Below, piece by piece: positions 48,247 to 55,029 of a DNA stretch of 64,000 nucleotides. Origin of the DNA: Mycobacterium sp. 852013-50091_SCH5140682 (lineage in GTDB: Bacteria > Actinomycetota > Actinomycetes > Mycobacteriales > Mycobacteriaceae); the NCBI RefSeq assembly GCF_001665685.1, contig NZ_LZTB01000075.1, positions 62,001 through 126,000 of the forward strand. The letters run 5' to 3'. Made by a program: the position numbers and the translations under genes. A model generated the notes under the pieces. That model saw only the letters and a list, made by a program, of their open reading frames with translations, did no database searches and was not told where the DNA came from. Positions within the stretch are counted from its first letter, which is position 1. Each line of letters opens with the position of its first letter.

Positions 48247-49004
48247 CGAATGGGGAAGAGTTCGACCCCCGCAGCCTCGAGCGCAGCACGGGTCTTGCGT
48301 GCGATGTCGACGGCGCCGGGCGTATCGCAGTGCACGAGGAGTGCTTCGGCGGTGACGTCGACCTCGCTGCCGTCGTTGGCGGTGAGGTGACCTTCGGTGA
48401 CCATCTGCACGGCCCGCGCCGCGGCCGCGTCGGCGTCGGTCAGCAGGGCGTTTGGCTCACTGCGGGACTGCAACAGCCCTTCGGGGGTGTAGGCGCGGTC
48501 GACGAACGCCTCGGCGATCATGCGCAGCCCGGCCTCCTTGCCGAGTCGCCACACCTCGGTGCCGACGGCCGCGAGAAGCGGGATGTCGCCGCCGAATTCG
48601 TCGGTTGCGTCGACGAGGGCCTGGGCGTGCTCGGTGTCCTTCGTGGCGACGTTCCACAGTGCGCCGTGCGCCCGTACGAAATCGACCTTGCCGCCGGCCA
48701 AGCGCGCGAAGACCTCCAGCGCCCCCATCTGGTAGAGCAGATCGTCTCGCAATTCGGAGCCGGGGATCGCGATATAGCGTCGACCGAAGCCGTGCAAGTC
48801 GCGGTAGCTCACCTGGGCGCCGATCGCCACATTGTTCTTCACCGAGATCGCGCATGTGCGGCGCATGATGCCGGGGTCTCCGCCGTGGAAGCCGCAGGCG
48901 ATGTTGGCACTGGTGACGATCTCGAGCAGGGCGTCGTCGTCACCCAGGCTCCAGCGGCCCAGTCCCTCGCCGATGTCGGTGGTCAAAGCTACGCGTGGCG
49001 CCAT
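48243..49004 (-). CDS. pxpA: 5-oxoprolinase subunit A (LamB/YcsF family)
   Basis: 253 residues from ATG 49004, preceded by GGAGG. The LamB/YcsF core is present: VTSANIACGFHGGDPGIMRRTC near residue 32, GAQVSYRDLHGFGRR near 58 and VRAHGALWN near 106. Unusual: the family start is normally xDLNCDLGE; here it is VALTTDIGEGLGRW, so the DLNxD residues are changed (TTDIGE keeps one aspartate). It may still be active, but could have a shifted substrate. First of the three pxp genes, 71 bases after the LysR gene on the same strand. Confidence 0.85.
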   Translation of the reverse strand: MAPRVALTTDIGEGLGRWSLGDDDALLEIVTSANIACGFHGGDPGIMRRTCAISVKNNVAIGAQVSYRDLHGFGRRYIAIPGSELRDDLLYQMGALEVFARLAGGKVDFVRAHGALWNVATKDTEHAQALVDATDEFGGDIPLLAAVGTEVWRLGKEAGLRMIAEAFVDRAYTPEGLLQSRSEPNALLTDADAAAARAVQMVTEGHLTANDGSEVDVTAEALLVHCDTPGAVDIARKTRAALEAAGVELFPIR

Positions 49005-49075
49005 GGTCCTCCTGCCCTCCTTCGGGTCGTCGTGCTCCGAGTATCCCTGGCGGAATGACGCGCGAACAGCGCCGG

Positions 49076-49990
49076 TCACTGACGCTCATCAGTCAGTGAA
49101 ACTGCCGATTCTTGGAATCTCCCGTGCAGCGACCGCCGAACGGCCCGCACCGACGGATCGCCGGTGCGGGCGTGGCGGCTCAGCGCCACCAGCGTGCGCG
49201 ACCACCCCGTCGGCACCCGGACCAGCGGCGCGGTCTCGCGCTGCGGGGGCAGCACCAGCCGCGGCAGCACGCTGGCCGCCGCGCCCTGGCGGACGATCAG
49301 CAAGAGCAGTTCGAGGTCATAGGACTCGTATTGCACGGTCGGGGTGAAGCCGAGGCCAAGGCAGTGCTGCACCGCCCAGGTGCGCGAGGCGGCGCCGACC
49401 GGTTCCAGCGCCCAGGGCAGTGCCCCGCCGGTCTGCATGAAGTCGCGGCCCTTCAACGCCGATGCCGCGACCACGGCCTCCAACGGGTCGTCGGCCAGCA
49501 CCTCGCGGTGCACATACCCGGGCAGGGCAGGCGCGGCGCCGGGGTACTCCTCGCTGACCACCAGGTCGAATTCGCCGCTGAGCAGCGCGGGAACGGCCAC
49601 CTCCGGCTCGGACTCGACGAGCTCGACCCGCAGTCCCTGGTGTCGGTGCTGGCAGTCCAGCAGCGCGGGAACCAGCGCGCGGGCGGCGCTGCCGAACGCG
49701 GCCACCCGGCATGTCCCGGTCGGTGGTTCCTCTCCGGAACGCAGTTCGGCCTGGGCCAGTTCGAGTGCGGCGAGAATGTCGGAGCCCCGATCGGCCAGGC
49801 GCTGTCCGGCCTCGGTGAGCCGGACGCCGCGGCCGACGCGTTCGAGCAGCGGGGCGCCGGCCTCCCGTTCGAGCAGCGCCAATTGCTGGGAGATGCCCGA
49901 AGGGCTCATGTGCAGGGCCTCGGCCACCGACGCGATCGTGCCGCGATGGCTCAGTTCCACCAGAAATCGCAGACGACGGACATCCAACAT
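49076..49990 (-). CDS. LysR-family regulator (ArgP/LysG-like)
   Basis: 304 residues. The helix-turn-helix is near the start: MLDVRRLRFLVELSHRGTIASVAEALHMSPSGISQQLALLEREAGAPLLERVGRGVRLT. A PBP-like effector domain follows. ATG 49990 lies six bases after TACACT (minus strand), so a leaderless start is preferred over ATG 50011. It is divergent from the diaminopropionate ammonia-lyase gene, with a nested inverted repeat in between, and in the same direction as pxpABC; it could control both. The effector may be an amino acid. Confidence 0.87.
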   Translation of the reverse strand: MLDVRRLRFLVELSHRGTIASVAEALHMSPSGISQQLALLEREAGAPLLERVGRGVRLTEAGQRLADRGSDILAALELAQAELRSGEEPPTGTCRVAAFGSAARALVPALLDCQHRHQGLRVELVESEPEVAVPALLSGEFDLVVSEEYPGAAPALPGYVHREVLADDPLEAVVAASALKGRDFMQTGGALPWALEPVGAASRTWAVQHCLGLGFTPTVQYESYDLELLLLIVRQGAAASVLPRLVLPPQRETAPLVRVPTGWSRTLVALSRHARTGDPSVRAVRRSLHGRFQESAVSLTDERQ

Positions 49991-50006
49991 CACCCGAGTG
50001 TAGGGA

Positions 50007-50051
50007 AACATCAGTAATGCTGCCGGGTTGACGGCAGCAATCGGTGATGTT
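50007..50051. promoter_or_regulatory. Nested inverted repeat, LysR control site
   Basis: AACATCA (50007-50013) pairs with TGATGTT (50045-50051), and inside it GCTGCC (50019-50024) with GGCAGC (50033-50038). A further AACATCA (49986-49992) covers the lysR start codon. The region lies between the divergent lysR and ammonia-lyase genes and is a plausible two-site LysR operator or a stem-loop. Confidence 0.55.
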
Positions 50052-50096
50052 GTCCGGCCGTCTCAGTGCCTACTGTTCCGAGTCAGGAGGTGTGCC

Positions 50097-51152
50097 GTGC
50101 TGACGACCGAACCGTTCGTGCTCAACCCCGAGTGGGCCCCAGGAGGTGCTGCCGCGCCGCGACAGACCGACGAGATCAGGCGGTTTCACGAAACCCTGCC
50201 CGAATACGCCGTGACGCCGTTGGTCGCGTTGCCGACGGTCGCCGACACGCTGGGGTTGGGCACAGTGCTCGTCAAGGACGAGTCGCTACGACTCGGCCTG
50301 CCCGCATTCAAGATGCTGGGCGCCTCGTGGGCCGTGCACCGCGCCCTGCGCTCGTCGGCGCAGTCTCGCCCCCGGCTCGTCACCGCCACCGACGGCAACC
50401 ACGGCCGAGCGGTGGCTCGCATGGCCGCACTGATGAAACTGCCCGCGACCATCGTCGTCCCCGAGGGGGTGTCCGCACGAGCCATCGACTTGATTCGCGC
50501 CGAGGGCGCCGACGTCCGCGTCCTCGACATGCCGTACGACCGCGCGGTCGATCATGCCGCCACGCTCGCCGACACCGACCCGGATTCGCTTCTGATACAA
50601 GACACTTCGTGGCCCGGTTATGAAGAGGTCCCGCAGTGGATCGTCGACGGGTACGCGACGCTGTTCGACGAGGCCGCCGAACAGGCCGCGGCGCTCTCCG
50701 CCGGCTTCGACCTCATCGTCGTGCCGGCCGGTGTCGGCTCACTGGCCCACGCCGCGGTGATTTTCGGTCAGTCCCACCCCGATTGCCGCATCATCGCGGT
50801 CGAGCCCGACGTCGCCGACTGCGTGCGGGCCAGCCTGTCCGCGGGCACCCTCACCACAGTGCCGACCGGCCAGACCAGCATGGCCGGGCTCAACTGCGGC
50901 ACCCCGTCCTACCTCGCCTGGCCCGACCTGCATAAGGGACTGGCGGGAGCGGTGGTGGTCGACGACGAGGCGGCTGCCGAAGCCATCGCCGACCTGGCGC
51001 CCCTCGGTGTCGACGCCGGCCCGTGCGGTGCGGCCGGCCTGGCCGGGCTACGCATCCTGGCAGCCGATCCCGTCCGCACGCATCTTGGCCTCGGCCCCGA
51101 TTCCACGGTCCTGCTGCTCAACACCGAGGGTTCCAGCGCCTCCGGCGGGTAG
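50097..51152 (+). CDS. Diaminopropionate ammonia-lyase (PLP, fold type II)
   Basis: 351 residues from GTG 50097, preceded by AGGAGG six bases upstream; the longer frame from 50028 crosses the operator. The PLP lysine is in PAFKMLGASWA near residue 72, ATDGNHGRAVARMA near 100 contacts the cofactor phosphate, and VPAGVGSLAHA near 210 is the glycine loop. The DESLRLGLPAFKMLG form is typical of diaminopropionate ammonia-lyases (2,3-diaminopropionate to pyruvate and two ammonia) and separates it from threonine deaminase. It could also take serine or other amino acids. Confidence 0.8.
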   Translation: MLTTEPFVLNPEWAPGGAAAPRQTDEIRRFHETLPEYAVTPLVALPTVADTLGLGTVLVKDESLRLGLPAFKMLGASWAVHRALRSSAQSRPRLVTATDGNHGRAVARMAALMKLPATIVVPEGVSARAIDLIRAEGADVRVLDMPYDRAVDHAATLADTDPDSLLIQDTSWPGYEEVPQWIVDGYATLFDEAAEQAAALSAGFDLIVVPAGVGSLAHAAVIFGQSHPDCRIIAVEPDVADCVRASLSAGTLTTVPTGQTSMAGLNCGTPSYLAWPDLHKGLAGAVVVDDEAAAEAIADLAPLGVDAGPCGAAGLAGLRILAADPVRTHLGLGPDSTVLLLNTEGSSASGG

Positions 51153-51162
51153 CTCTGGTTGC

Positions 51163-51188
51163 GGGGTTGCGGGGTTGCGGGTTGGGGG
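51163..51188 (+). other. G-quadruplex-forming motif after the ammonia-lyase gene
   Basis: Four G-tracts of 4, 4, 3 and 5 guanines (51163-51166, 51171-51174, 51179-51181, 51184-51188) are separated by loops of 4, 4 and 2 bases, from a tandem GGTTGCGG octamer. It begins 11 bases after the stop at 51152 and could form a quadruplex in the mRNA 3' end or in the DNA. Confidence 0.5.
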
Positions 51189-51199
51189 TTGCTCGCCCT

Positions 51200-51244
51200 G
51201 CACCGCGAACGTGCGTGTCTGCCGCCCAACACGCCGTATGGCGT
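51200..51244 (+). repeat. Dispersed ~45-bp repeat, copy A
   Basis: Begins GCACCGCGAACGTGCGTGTC and ends ACACGCCGTATGGCGT. About 40 of 45 positions match copy B (52269). The end has a small dyad, ACGCC/GGCGT. It lies between the ammonia-lyase and the coiled-coil gene, copy 2. Confidence 0.65.
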
Positions 51245-51294
51245 CAGCATTTTTGCCGCGCTCGCGGTGTCGTGAGCGCTCTTAGGCTGCTGAT

Positions 51295-52233
51295 GTGACC
51301 GATACACCCGACGATGAACTGGCCGCGGCGACCGCAGCATTGCGTGAAACCACCTCGTTGCAGCAGCGGTTGTTGACTGCACGCAGCAAAGCCGAAGGTT
51401 CCGCAACTGCGGCCGAGGCGGCCAAGCAACACATTGCGGAGGAGGCGAAGGACGTCCGCAAATTGGAAACCCTTTCCCTGACGGGCATCCTGTCGCGGCT
51501 CAAGGGTTCCCACGCCGACGACTTGGCCCGGGAAACGGCCGAACAAGAAGCGGCGCAATACGAATACCGGGTCCGCGAAGCCCGCGCGCTCGCCGATCAA
51601 CGCAATGTCGACGATCTCCAGCGTCGGCTCGACGAGATGGGCGACGTGACGGCGCGGCACGCCAAGGCATTGACCGCCAAGGAACAGTGGTTGCGGCAGA
51701 CCGGCGCTCCGGCCGCGAGGCGGTTGGCCGAAATCGCCGAGAGGCGAGGGCATTTGACGGCCGAACTCGCCGAGATCGGTGAGGCCAGGGCCGCAGGAAA
51801 GCGAGCGACGGCCGATCTGCGCACGGCGGCCGAACGGATCGACAGTGCACGGTCCTGGTCCGCCTACGACACGTGGTTCGACGGCGGGATGATCGCGAGC
51901 ATGATCAAGAACAACAGGCTCGACGATGTGGTGTATTGCCTGCGGTCAGCCGACCAGGAGCTGCGGACGTTCACCACCGAACTGGCCGACGTTCACATGC
52001 AGGGCGTCCAGAGCCTCGAAATAAGTTCATTCACAAGGACTCTCGACGTCTGGTTCGACAACTTCTTCACCGATCTCATGGTGCGTGATCAGATCATCGA
52101 AGCCCAGCAGAAAGTCGGCCAGGCGATCGAAGGGGTCGAGGCCGTGCTGGCTCGGCTCGATGCGCGTCAGCAAGAGCGCGCGGACGAGTTGGCCCAGCTG
52201 CAGGCGGAGCGGACAGCGCTGCTGACGCGTTGA
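51295..52233 (+). CDS. Coiled-coil protein of unknown function, copy 2
   Basis: 312 residues from GTG 51295. Paralogue of the gene at 30714; both start MT-TPD, share RSKAE-SATAA-AA-Q-IA-EA-DVRKL near residue 30 and the LSLT-IL--L-GS--DDLARETA segment near 60, and end with an ERADELAQLQAERTALL-type helix. Mostly helix with a predicted coiled coil, no signal or membrane segment. Downstream comes repeat copy B. Not assignable to a family. Two copies at the two ends of the island may mean duplication with island formation, or two forms of the same partner protein. Confidence 0.65.
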   Translation: MTDTPDDELAAATAALRETTSLQQRLLTARSKAEGSATAAEAAKQHIAEEAKDVRKLETLSLTGILSRLKGSHADDLARETAEQEAAQYEYRVREARALADQRNVDDLQRRLDEMGDVTARHAKALTAKEQWLRQTGAPAARRLAEIAERRGHLTAELAEIGEARAAGKRATADLRTAAERIDSARSWSAYDTWFDGGMIASMIKNNRLDDVVYCLRSADQELRTFTTELADVHMQGVQSLEISSFTRTLDVWFDNFFTDLMVRDQIIEAQQKVGQAIEGVEAVLARLDARQQERADELAQLQAERTALLTR

Positions 52234-52268
52234 CCTCACGGTGCCGCGTCGACCTCGCGCCGCACCCC

Positions 52269-52313
52269 GCACCGCGAACGTGCGTGTCTGTTGCCCAACA
52301 CGCCGTCCGGCGT
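52269..52313 (+). repeat. Dispersed ~45-bp repeat, copy B
   Basis: GCACCGCGAACGTGCGTGTC followed by TGTTGCCCAACACGCCGTCC and GGCGT. Same orientation as copy A, one kilobase away, on the other side of coiled-coil copy 2. Confidence 0.65.
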
Positions 52314-52355
52314 AGGTATTTCACGCACTTTCGCGGGCGCCCGAACGTGGCGAAG

Positions 52356-52382
52356 TTATCCACAACCCGTCGCTTATCCACA
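52356..52382 (+). promoter_or_regulatory. Two consensus DnaA boxes
   Basis: TTATCCACA at 52356-52364 and 52374-52382 are perfect matches to the DnaA-box consensus TTATNCACA, same orientation, 18 bp apart, each followed by A. They precede the AbiEi-like pseudogene. The GC-rich background makes two exact copies within 27 bases unlikely by chance. Confidence 0.65.
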
Positions 52383-52435
52383 ATTTGGGCACCACCACCT
52401 TCCGAAAAGCGGTTTCGGTGTCGACGCTCGTCGAC

Positions 52436-52935
52436 ATGGACTCACAACTCGCAGAGCTGTTCACGACTCAACGCGGTGTCGCCACCAGTGCCCAGATCCT
52501 CGGCATGATCACCCGTCATGCGTTCGACAAAGCGGTGGATACCGGTGTGCTGGAACGGATATGGCAGGGCGTCTACTGCCTGGGCGAGCCGACTGACGAT
52601 CTGCGGCTCCGCGGGCTGGACCTGTCGTGTGGCCGAAAAGTCGCCGTCTGTCTCGGCACTGCGGCAGCGATGCACGGATTCGACACAGAAGACCCACCGG
52701 ACCTGCATGTCCTCAACCCGCCGGGCGGTCAAATGCGGTCGACGGACGGATTGGTCGTGCACCGTCGCGACGACGCGCCACTGACGTTGGTCGACGGCAG
52801 ATACGCCACCGCCCCGGCGTGGACCGCCGTCGAGGTGGCGCGGGCATTGCGGCGGCCGCGGGCGCTGGCAATGAGCGGCCGGGGGAGATGGTTGCGCGGA
52901 TCAATGGGCGACTGCGTCGCGCTTGCGCAGCGTGA
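52436..52935 (+). pseudogene. AbiEi/DUF559-like gene with internal deletion
   Basis: The N-terminal ~140 codons (from ATG 52436) read like the AbiEi-type antitoxin/DUF559 family: LFTTQRGVATSAQILGMITRHAFDKAVDTGVLERIWQGVYCLG, then LSCGRKVAVCLGTAAAMHGFDT and VHRRDD. After ARALRRPRALA near 52870 the frame loses family character, while two bases away another frame gives RPGEMVARINGRLRRACAA and a stop at 52935, which is what the C-terminus of these proteins looks like. The DUF559 nuclease-like middle (about 100 residues) is gone and the frame is shifted. Remnant, probably inactive. Confidence 0.6.
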
Positions 52936-52952
52936 GGGTGCGCAGAGTGCCG

Positions 52953-52998
52953 ACGACATACGGCGAGTTGCCCGGCAGACGCGCACGCTCGCGGTGCA
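52953..52998 (-). repeat. Dispersed ~45-bp repeat, copy C (inverted)
   Basis: On the minus strand it reads TGCACCGCGAGCGTGCGCGT, then CTGCCGGGCAACTCGCCGTA, then TGTCGT. It is more diverged than A and B and lies in opposite orientation directly after the pseudogene stop. Confidence 0.55.
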
Positions 52999-53030
52999 AG
53001 GTGCTAGGCCCAAGCCGCAAGGCGCCAGAC

Positions 53031-53498
53031 CTACGGGCCGATGTTGCGGGCAGGCCGGGTTCGCAGGTCGTGCACATACTCCGGCGGAGCCCCGGCGATC
53101 TCGGCGGCATCGGCCATCACCCCGAGGTAGCGGGCGGACGGCAGTCCGCCCTCCCAGGCGTCGACCACGTACAGCCAGGCGAGTACCGGGTCGGTGGTGG
53201 TGTCCGAAGACAGTCGGTCGACCCGGCACCGGATCTTCTTGTGGAAGCCGAGCTCGGAGCCCTCCCAGCGGTCCAGCGAGTGCTCGTCGGCCGGGGTCAT
53301 GTCGTAGAGCACCACGAACACCTTCGAGAGCGGATCTTCGACGACGGTCGCCAGCGCCCCCTCCCAGCCGATGTCTTCCCCGCCGAAGGTCAGCCGCCAG
53401 CCGTGCAACCAGCCTGTTCCCGCCATCGGGGAGTGCGGAGCCCGCTCGAGCATCTGCTCTGGATGCATGTTCGACCCGTAGGCGGCGTAAAGCGGCAC
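53031..53498 (-). CDS. Gamma-glutamylcyclotransferase-like protein (Rv3304 position)
   Basis: 155 residues. The start YAAYGSNMHPEQM is the GGCT-family YGSN motif that binds the substrate; a LYDMTPADEHSLDRWEG segment near 70 carries the conserved acidic residue. These enzymes release 5-oxoproline from gamma-glutamyl amino acids. Synteny places it at M. tuberculosis Rv3304, divergent from lpdA. The GTG 53498 lies eight bases after TAAGCT on the minus strand, consistent with a leaderless start. 5-Oxoproline would be the substrate of pxpABC at 46.7-49.0 kb, though that is probably coincidence of place. Confidence 0.75.
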   Translation of the reverse strand: MPLYAAYGSNMHPEQMLERAPHSPMAGTGWLHGWRLTFGGEDIGWEGALATVVEDPLSKVFVVLYDMTPADEHSLDRWEGSELGFHKKIRCRVDRLSSDTTTDPVLAWLYVVDAWEGGLPSARYLGVMADAAEIAGAPPEYVHDLRTRPARNIGP

Positions 53499-53527
53499 GG
53501 TAAGACAGCTTAATGGGCGAAGTTCGT

Positions 53528-53533
53528 TAGGTT
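53528..53533 (+). promoter_or_regulatory. Leaderless promoter -10 of lpdA
   Basis: TAGGTT ends six bases before GTG 53540, so transcription should begin on the start codon. It decides the lpdA start. Confidence 0.6.
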
Positions 53534-53539
53534 AGTGCG

Positions 53540-54955
53540 GTGGCAACGCGCATCGTGATCATCGGCGGTGGCCCCGCCGGCTATGAGGCGGCGCTGGTCG
53601 CCGCTGCCCGCGGCCCCAAGGTCGCTCATGTCACCGTCGTCGACTGCGACGGCATCGGTGGCGCCTGCGTGCTGTGGGACTGTGTGCCGTCGAAGACGTT
53701 CATCGCGTCAACGGGTGTGCGCACCGAGCTGCGTCGGGCGCCCAACCTGGGCTATTCGCTGGATCTGGACGACGCCAAGATCTCGTTGACCCAGATCAAC
53801 GAGCGGGTCAAGAGGCTGGCGACGGCCCAGTCCGCCGACATCGCCGAGCGGCTGCGCAGCGAGGGCATCGACCTGATCGAGGGTCGCGGCGAGTTGATCG
53901 ACGACCGCCCCGGCATGGCGCAGCACCGCGTCAAGGTCACCGGCTCCGACGGACGCGTGAGCCAGTTGACCGCTGACGTCGTGCTGATCGCCACGGGTGC
54001 GAGCCCGCGTGTGCTGCCCAATGCGGCACCGGACGGTGAGCGCATCCTGAACTGGCGCCAGCTCTACGACCTGGACACCCTGCCCGAGCACCTCATCGTG
54101 GTCGGTTCCGGTGTGACCGGCGCCGAGTTCGTGAACGCCTACACCGAGCTCGGTGTCACGGTGACCGTGGTGGCCAGCCGCGATCAGATCCTGCCGCACG
54201 AGGACTCCGATGCCGCGGCCGTGCTGGAAGACGTGTTCTCCGAGCGCGGCGTCACGTTGATCAAGAACGCGCGCGCCGATTCGGTCACCCGCACCGACAC
54301 GGGCGTACGGGTGGCGATGGCCGACGGACGTGCTGTCGAGGGCAGCCACGCGCTGATGACCGTCGGCTCGGTGCCCAACACCGGCGGCCTGGGTCTGGAA
54401 CGGGTCGGCGTCGAACTCGGGCCGGGCAACTACCTCACCGTCGACCGGGTGTCGCGCACCACGGTGCCCGGTATCTACGCGGCGGGGGACTGCACCGGCC
54501 TGCTGCCACTGGCTTCGGTGGCGGCCATGCAGGGCCGCATCGCGATGTACCACGCGCTCGGCGAGGCGGTTGCCCCGATCCGGCTGCGCACGGTGGCGGC
54601 CGCGGTGTTCACCCGGCCGGAGATCGCGGCGGTGGGAGTGCCCCAGGCCAAGATCGACGACGGTTCAGTGCCTGCCCGCACTCTGACCCTGCCGTTGAAC
54701 ACGAATGCTCGGGCCAAGATGTCGAGCCTGCAGCACGGCTTCGTCAAGATCTTCTGCCGCCCTGCCACCGGTGTGGTGATCGGCGGCGTGGTGGTCGCCC
54801 CGATCGCGTCGGAACTGATCCTGCCGATAGCGCTGGCCGTGCAGAACGGCATCCCGGTCGCCGAACTGGCCCAGACTTTCTCGGTGTATCCGTCGCTGTC
54901 CGGCTCGATCACCGAGGCGGCCCGTCAGCTGATGAAGCACGACGATCTGGATTAG
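53540..54955 (+). CDS. lpdA: LpdA-type NAD(P)H:quinone reductase (dihydrolipoamide-dehydrogenase-like flavoprotein)
   Basis: 471 residues. FAD motif IVIIGGGPAGYEAAL at residues 4-18, NAD(P) motif VVGSGVTGAEFVNAYTELG near 190, second FAD motif GIYAAGDCTG near 310, dimerisation domain to the end. Around residue 43 it reads GGACVLWDCVPSKT, so both cysteines of the C-x4-C redox disulfide are present; my memory of the M. tuberculosis enzyme is that the first is lost. The usual His-Pro-x4-Glu dyad near the C-terminus is altered (VYPSLSGSITE), arguing against true lipoamide activity and for quinone reduction. Leaderless GTG start. Confidence 0.9.
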   Translation: MATRIVIIGGGPAGYEAALVAAARGPKVAHVTVVDCDGIGGACVLWDCVPSKTFIASTGVRTELRRAPNLGYSLDLDDAKISLTQINERVKRLATAQSADIAERLRSEGIDLIEGRGELIDDRPGMAQHRVKVTGSDGRVSQLTADVVLIATGASPRVLPNAAPDGERILNWRQLYDLDTLPEHLIVVGSGVTGAEFVNAYTELGVTVTVVASRDQILPHEDSDAAAVLEDVFSERGVTLIKNARADSVTRTDTGVRVAMADGRAVEGSHALMTVGSVPNTGGLGLERVGVELGPGNYLTVDRVSRTTVPGIYAAGDCTGLLPLASVAAMQGRIAMYHALGEAVAPIRLRTVAAAVFTRPEIAAVGVPQAKIDDGSVPARTLTLPLNTNARAKMSSLQHGFVKIFCRPATGVVIGGVVVAPIASELILPIALAVQNGIPVAELAQTFSVYPSLSGSITEAARQLMKHDDLD

Positions 54956-55016
54956 TCCGGAGGCGACGCGCGTCACCCCGCCGCCGCGGAACCGCGCACA
55001 TCGTTTCGAGCCCACG

Positions 55017-55022
55017 TAGCCT
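55017..55022 (+). promoter_or_regulatory. Leaderless promoter -10 of glpD2
   Basis: TAGCCT with a seven-base spacer to GTG 55030. The 54956-55016 gap to lpdA shows no hairpin with a U-tract. Confidence 0.5.
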
Positions 55023-55029
55023 GGGGACC

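Larger units (their letters stand above)
30714..53000. other. Accessory catabolic island between amiA1 and the Rv3304-like gene
   Basis: The flanks are neighbours in M. tuberculosis as I recall it (amiA1 and Rv3304/lpdA), while the material in between is catabolic and regulatory genes without counterpart there. It is framed on both sides by paralogous coiled-coil genes (30714 and 51295). No integrase, transposase or tRNA target is visible, so this is a region of gene gain or loss rather than a demonstrable mobile element. Confidence 0.55.

Noticed and set aside
52356..52382. Chromosomal origin oriC
   Set aside because: Only two boxes, no dnaA/dnaN/rnpA context, no AT-rich unwinding region.
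51200..52998. CRISPR array
   Set aside because: Only three copies, about 1 kb and 0.7 kb apart, one inverted; no regular spacers and no cas genes.
30714..53000. Prophage or integrative element
   Set aside because: No integrase, phage structural gene, tRNA target or flanking att repeat could be seen; genes are metabolic.
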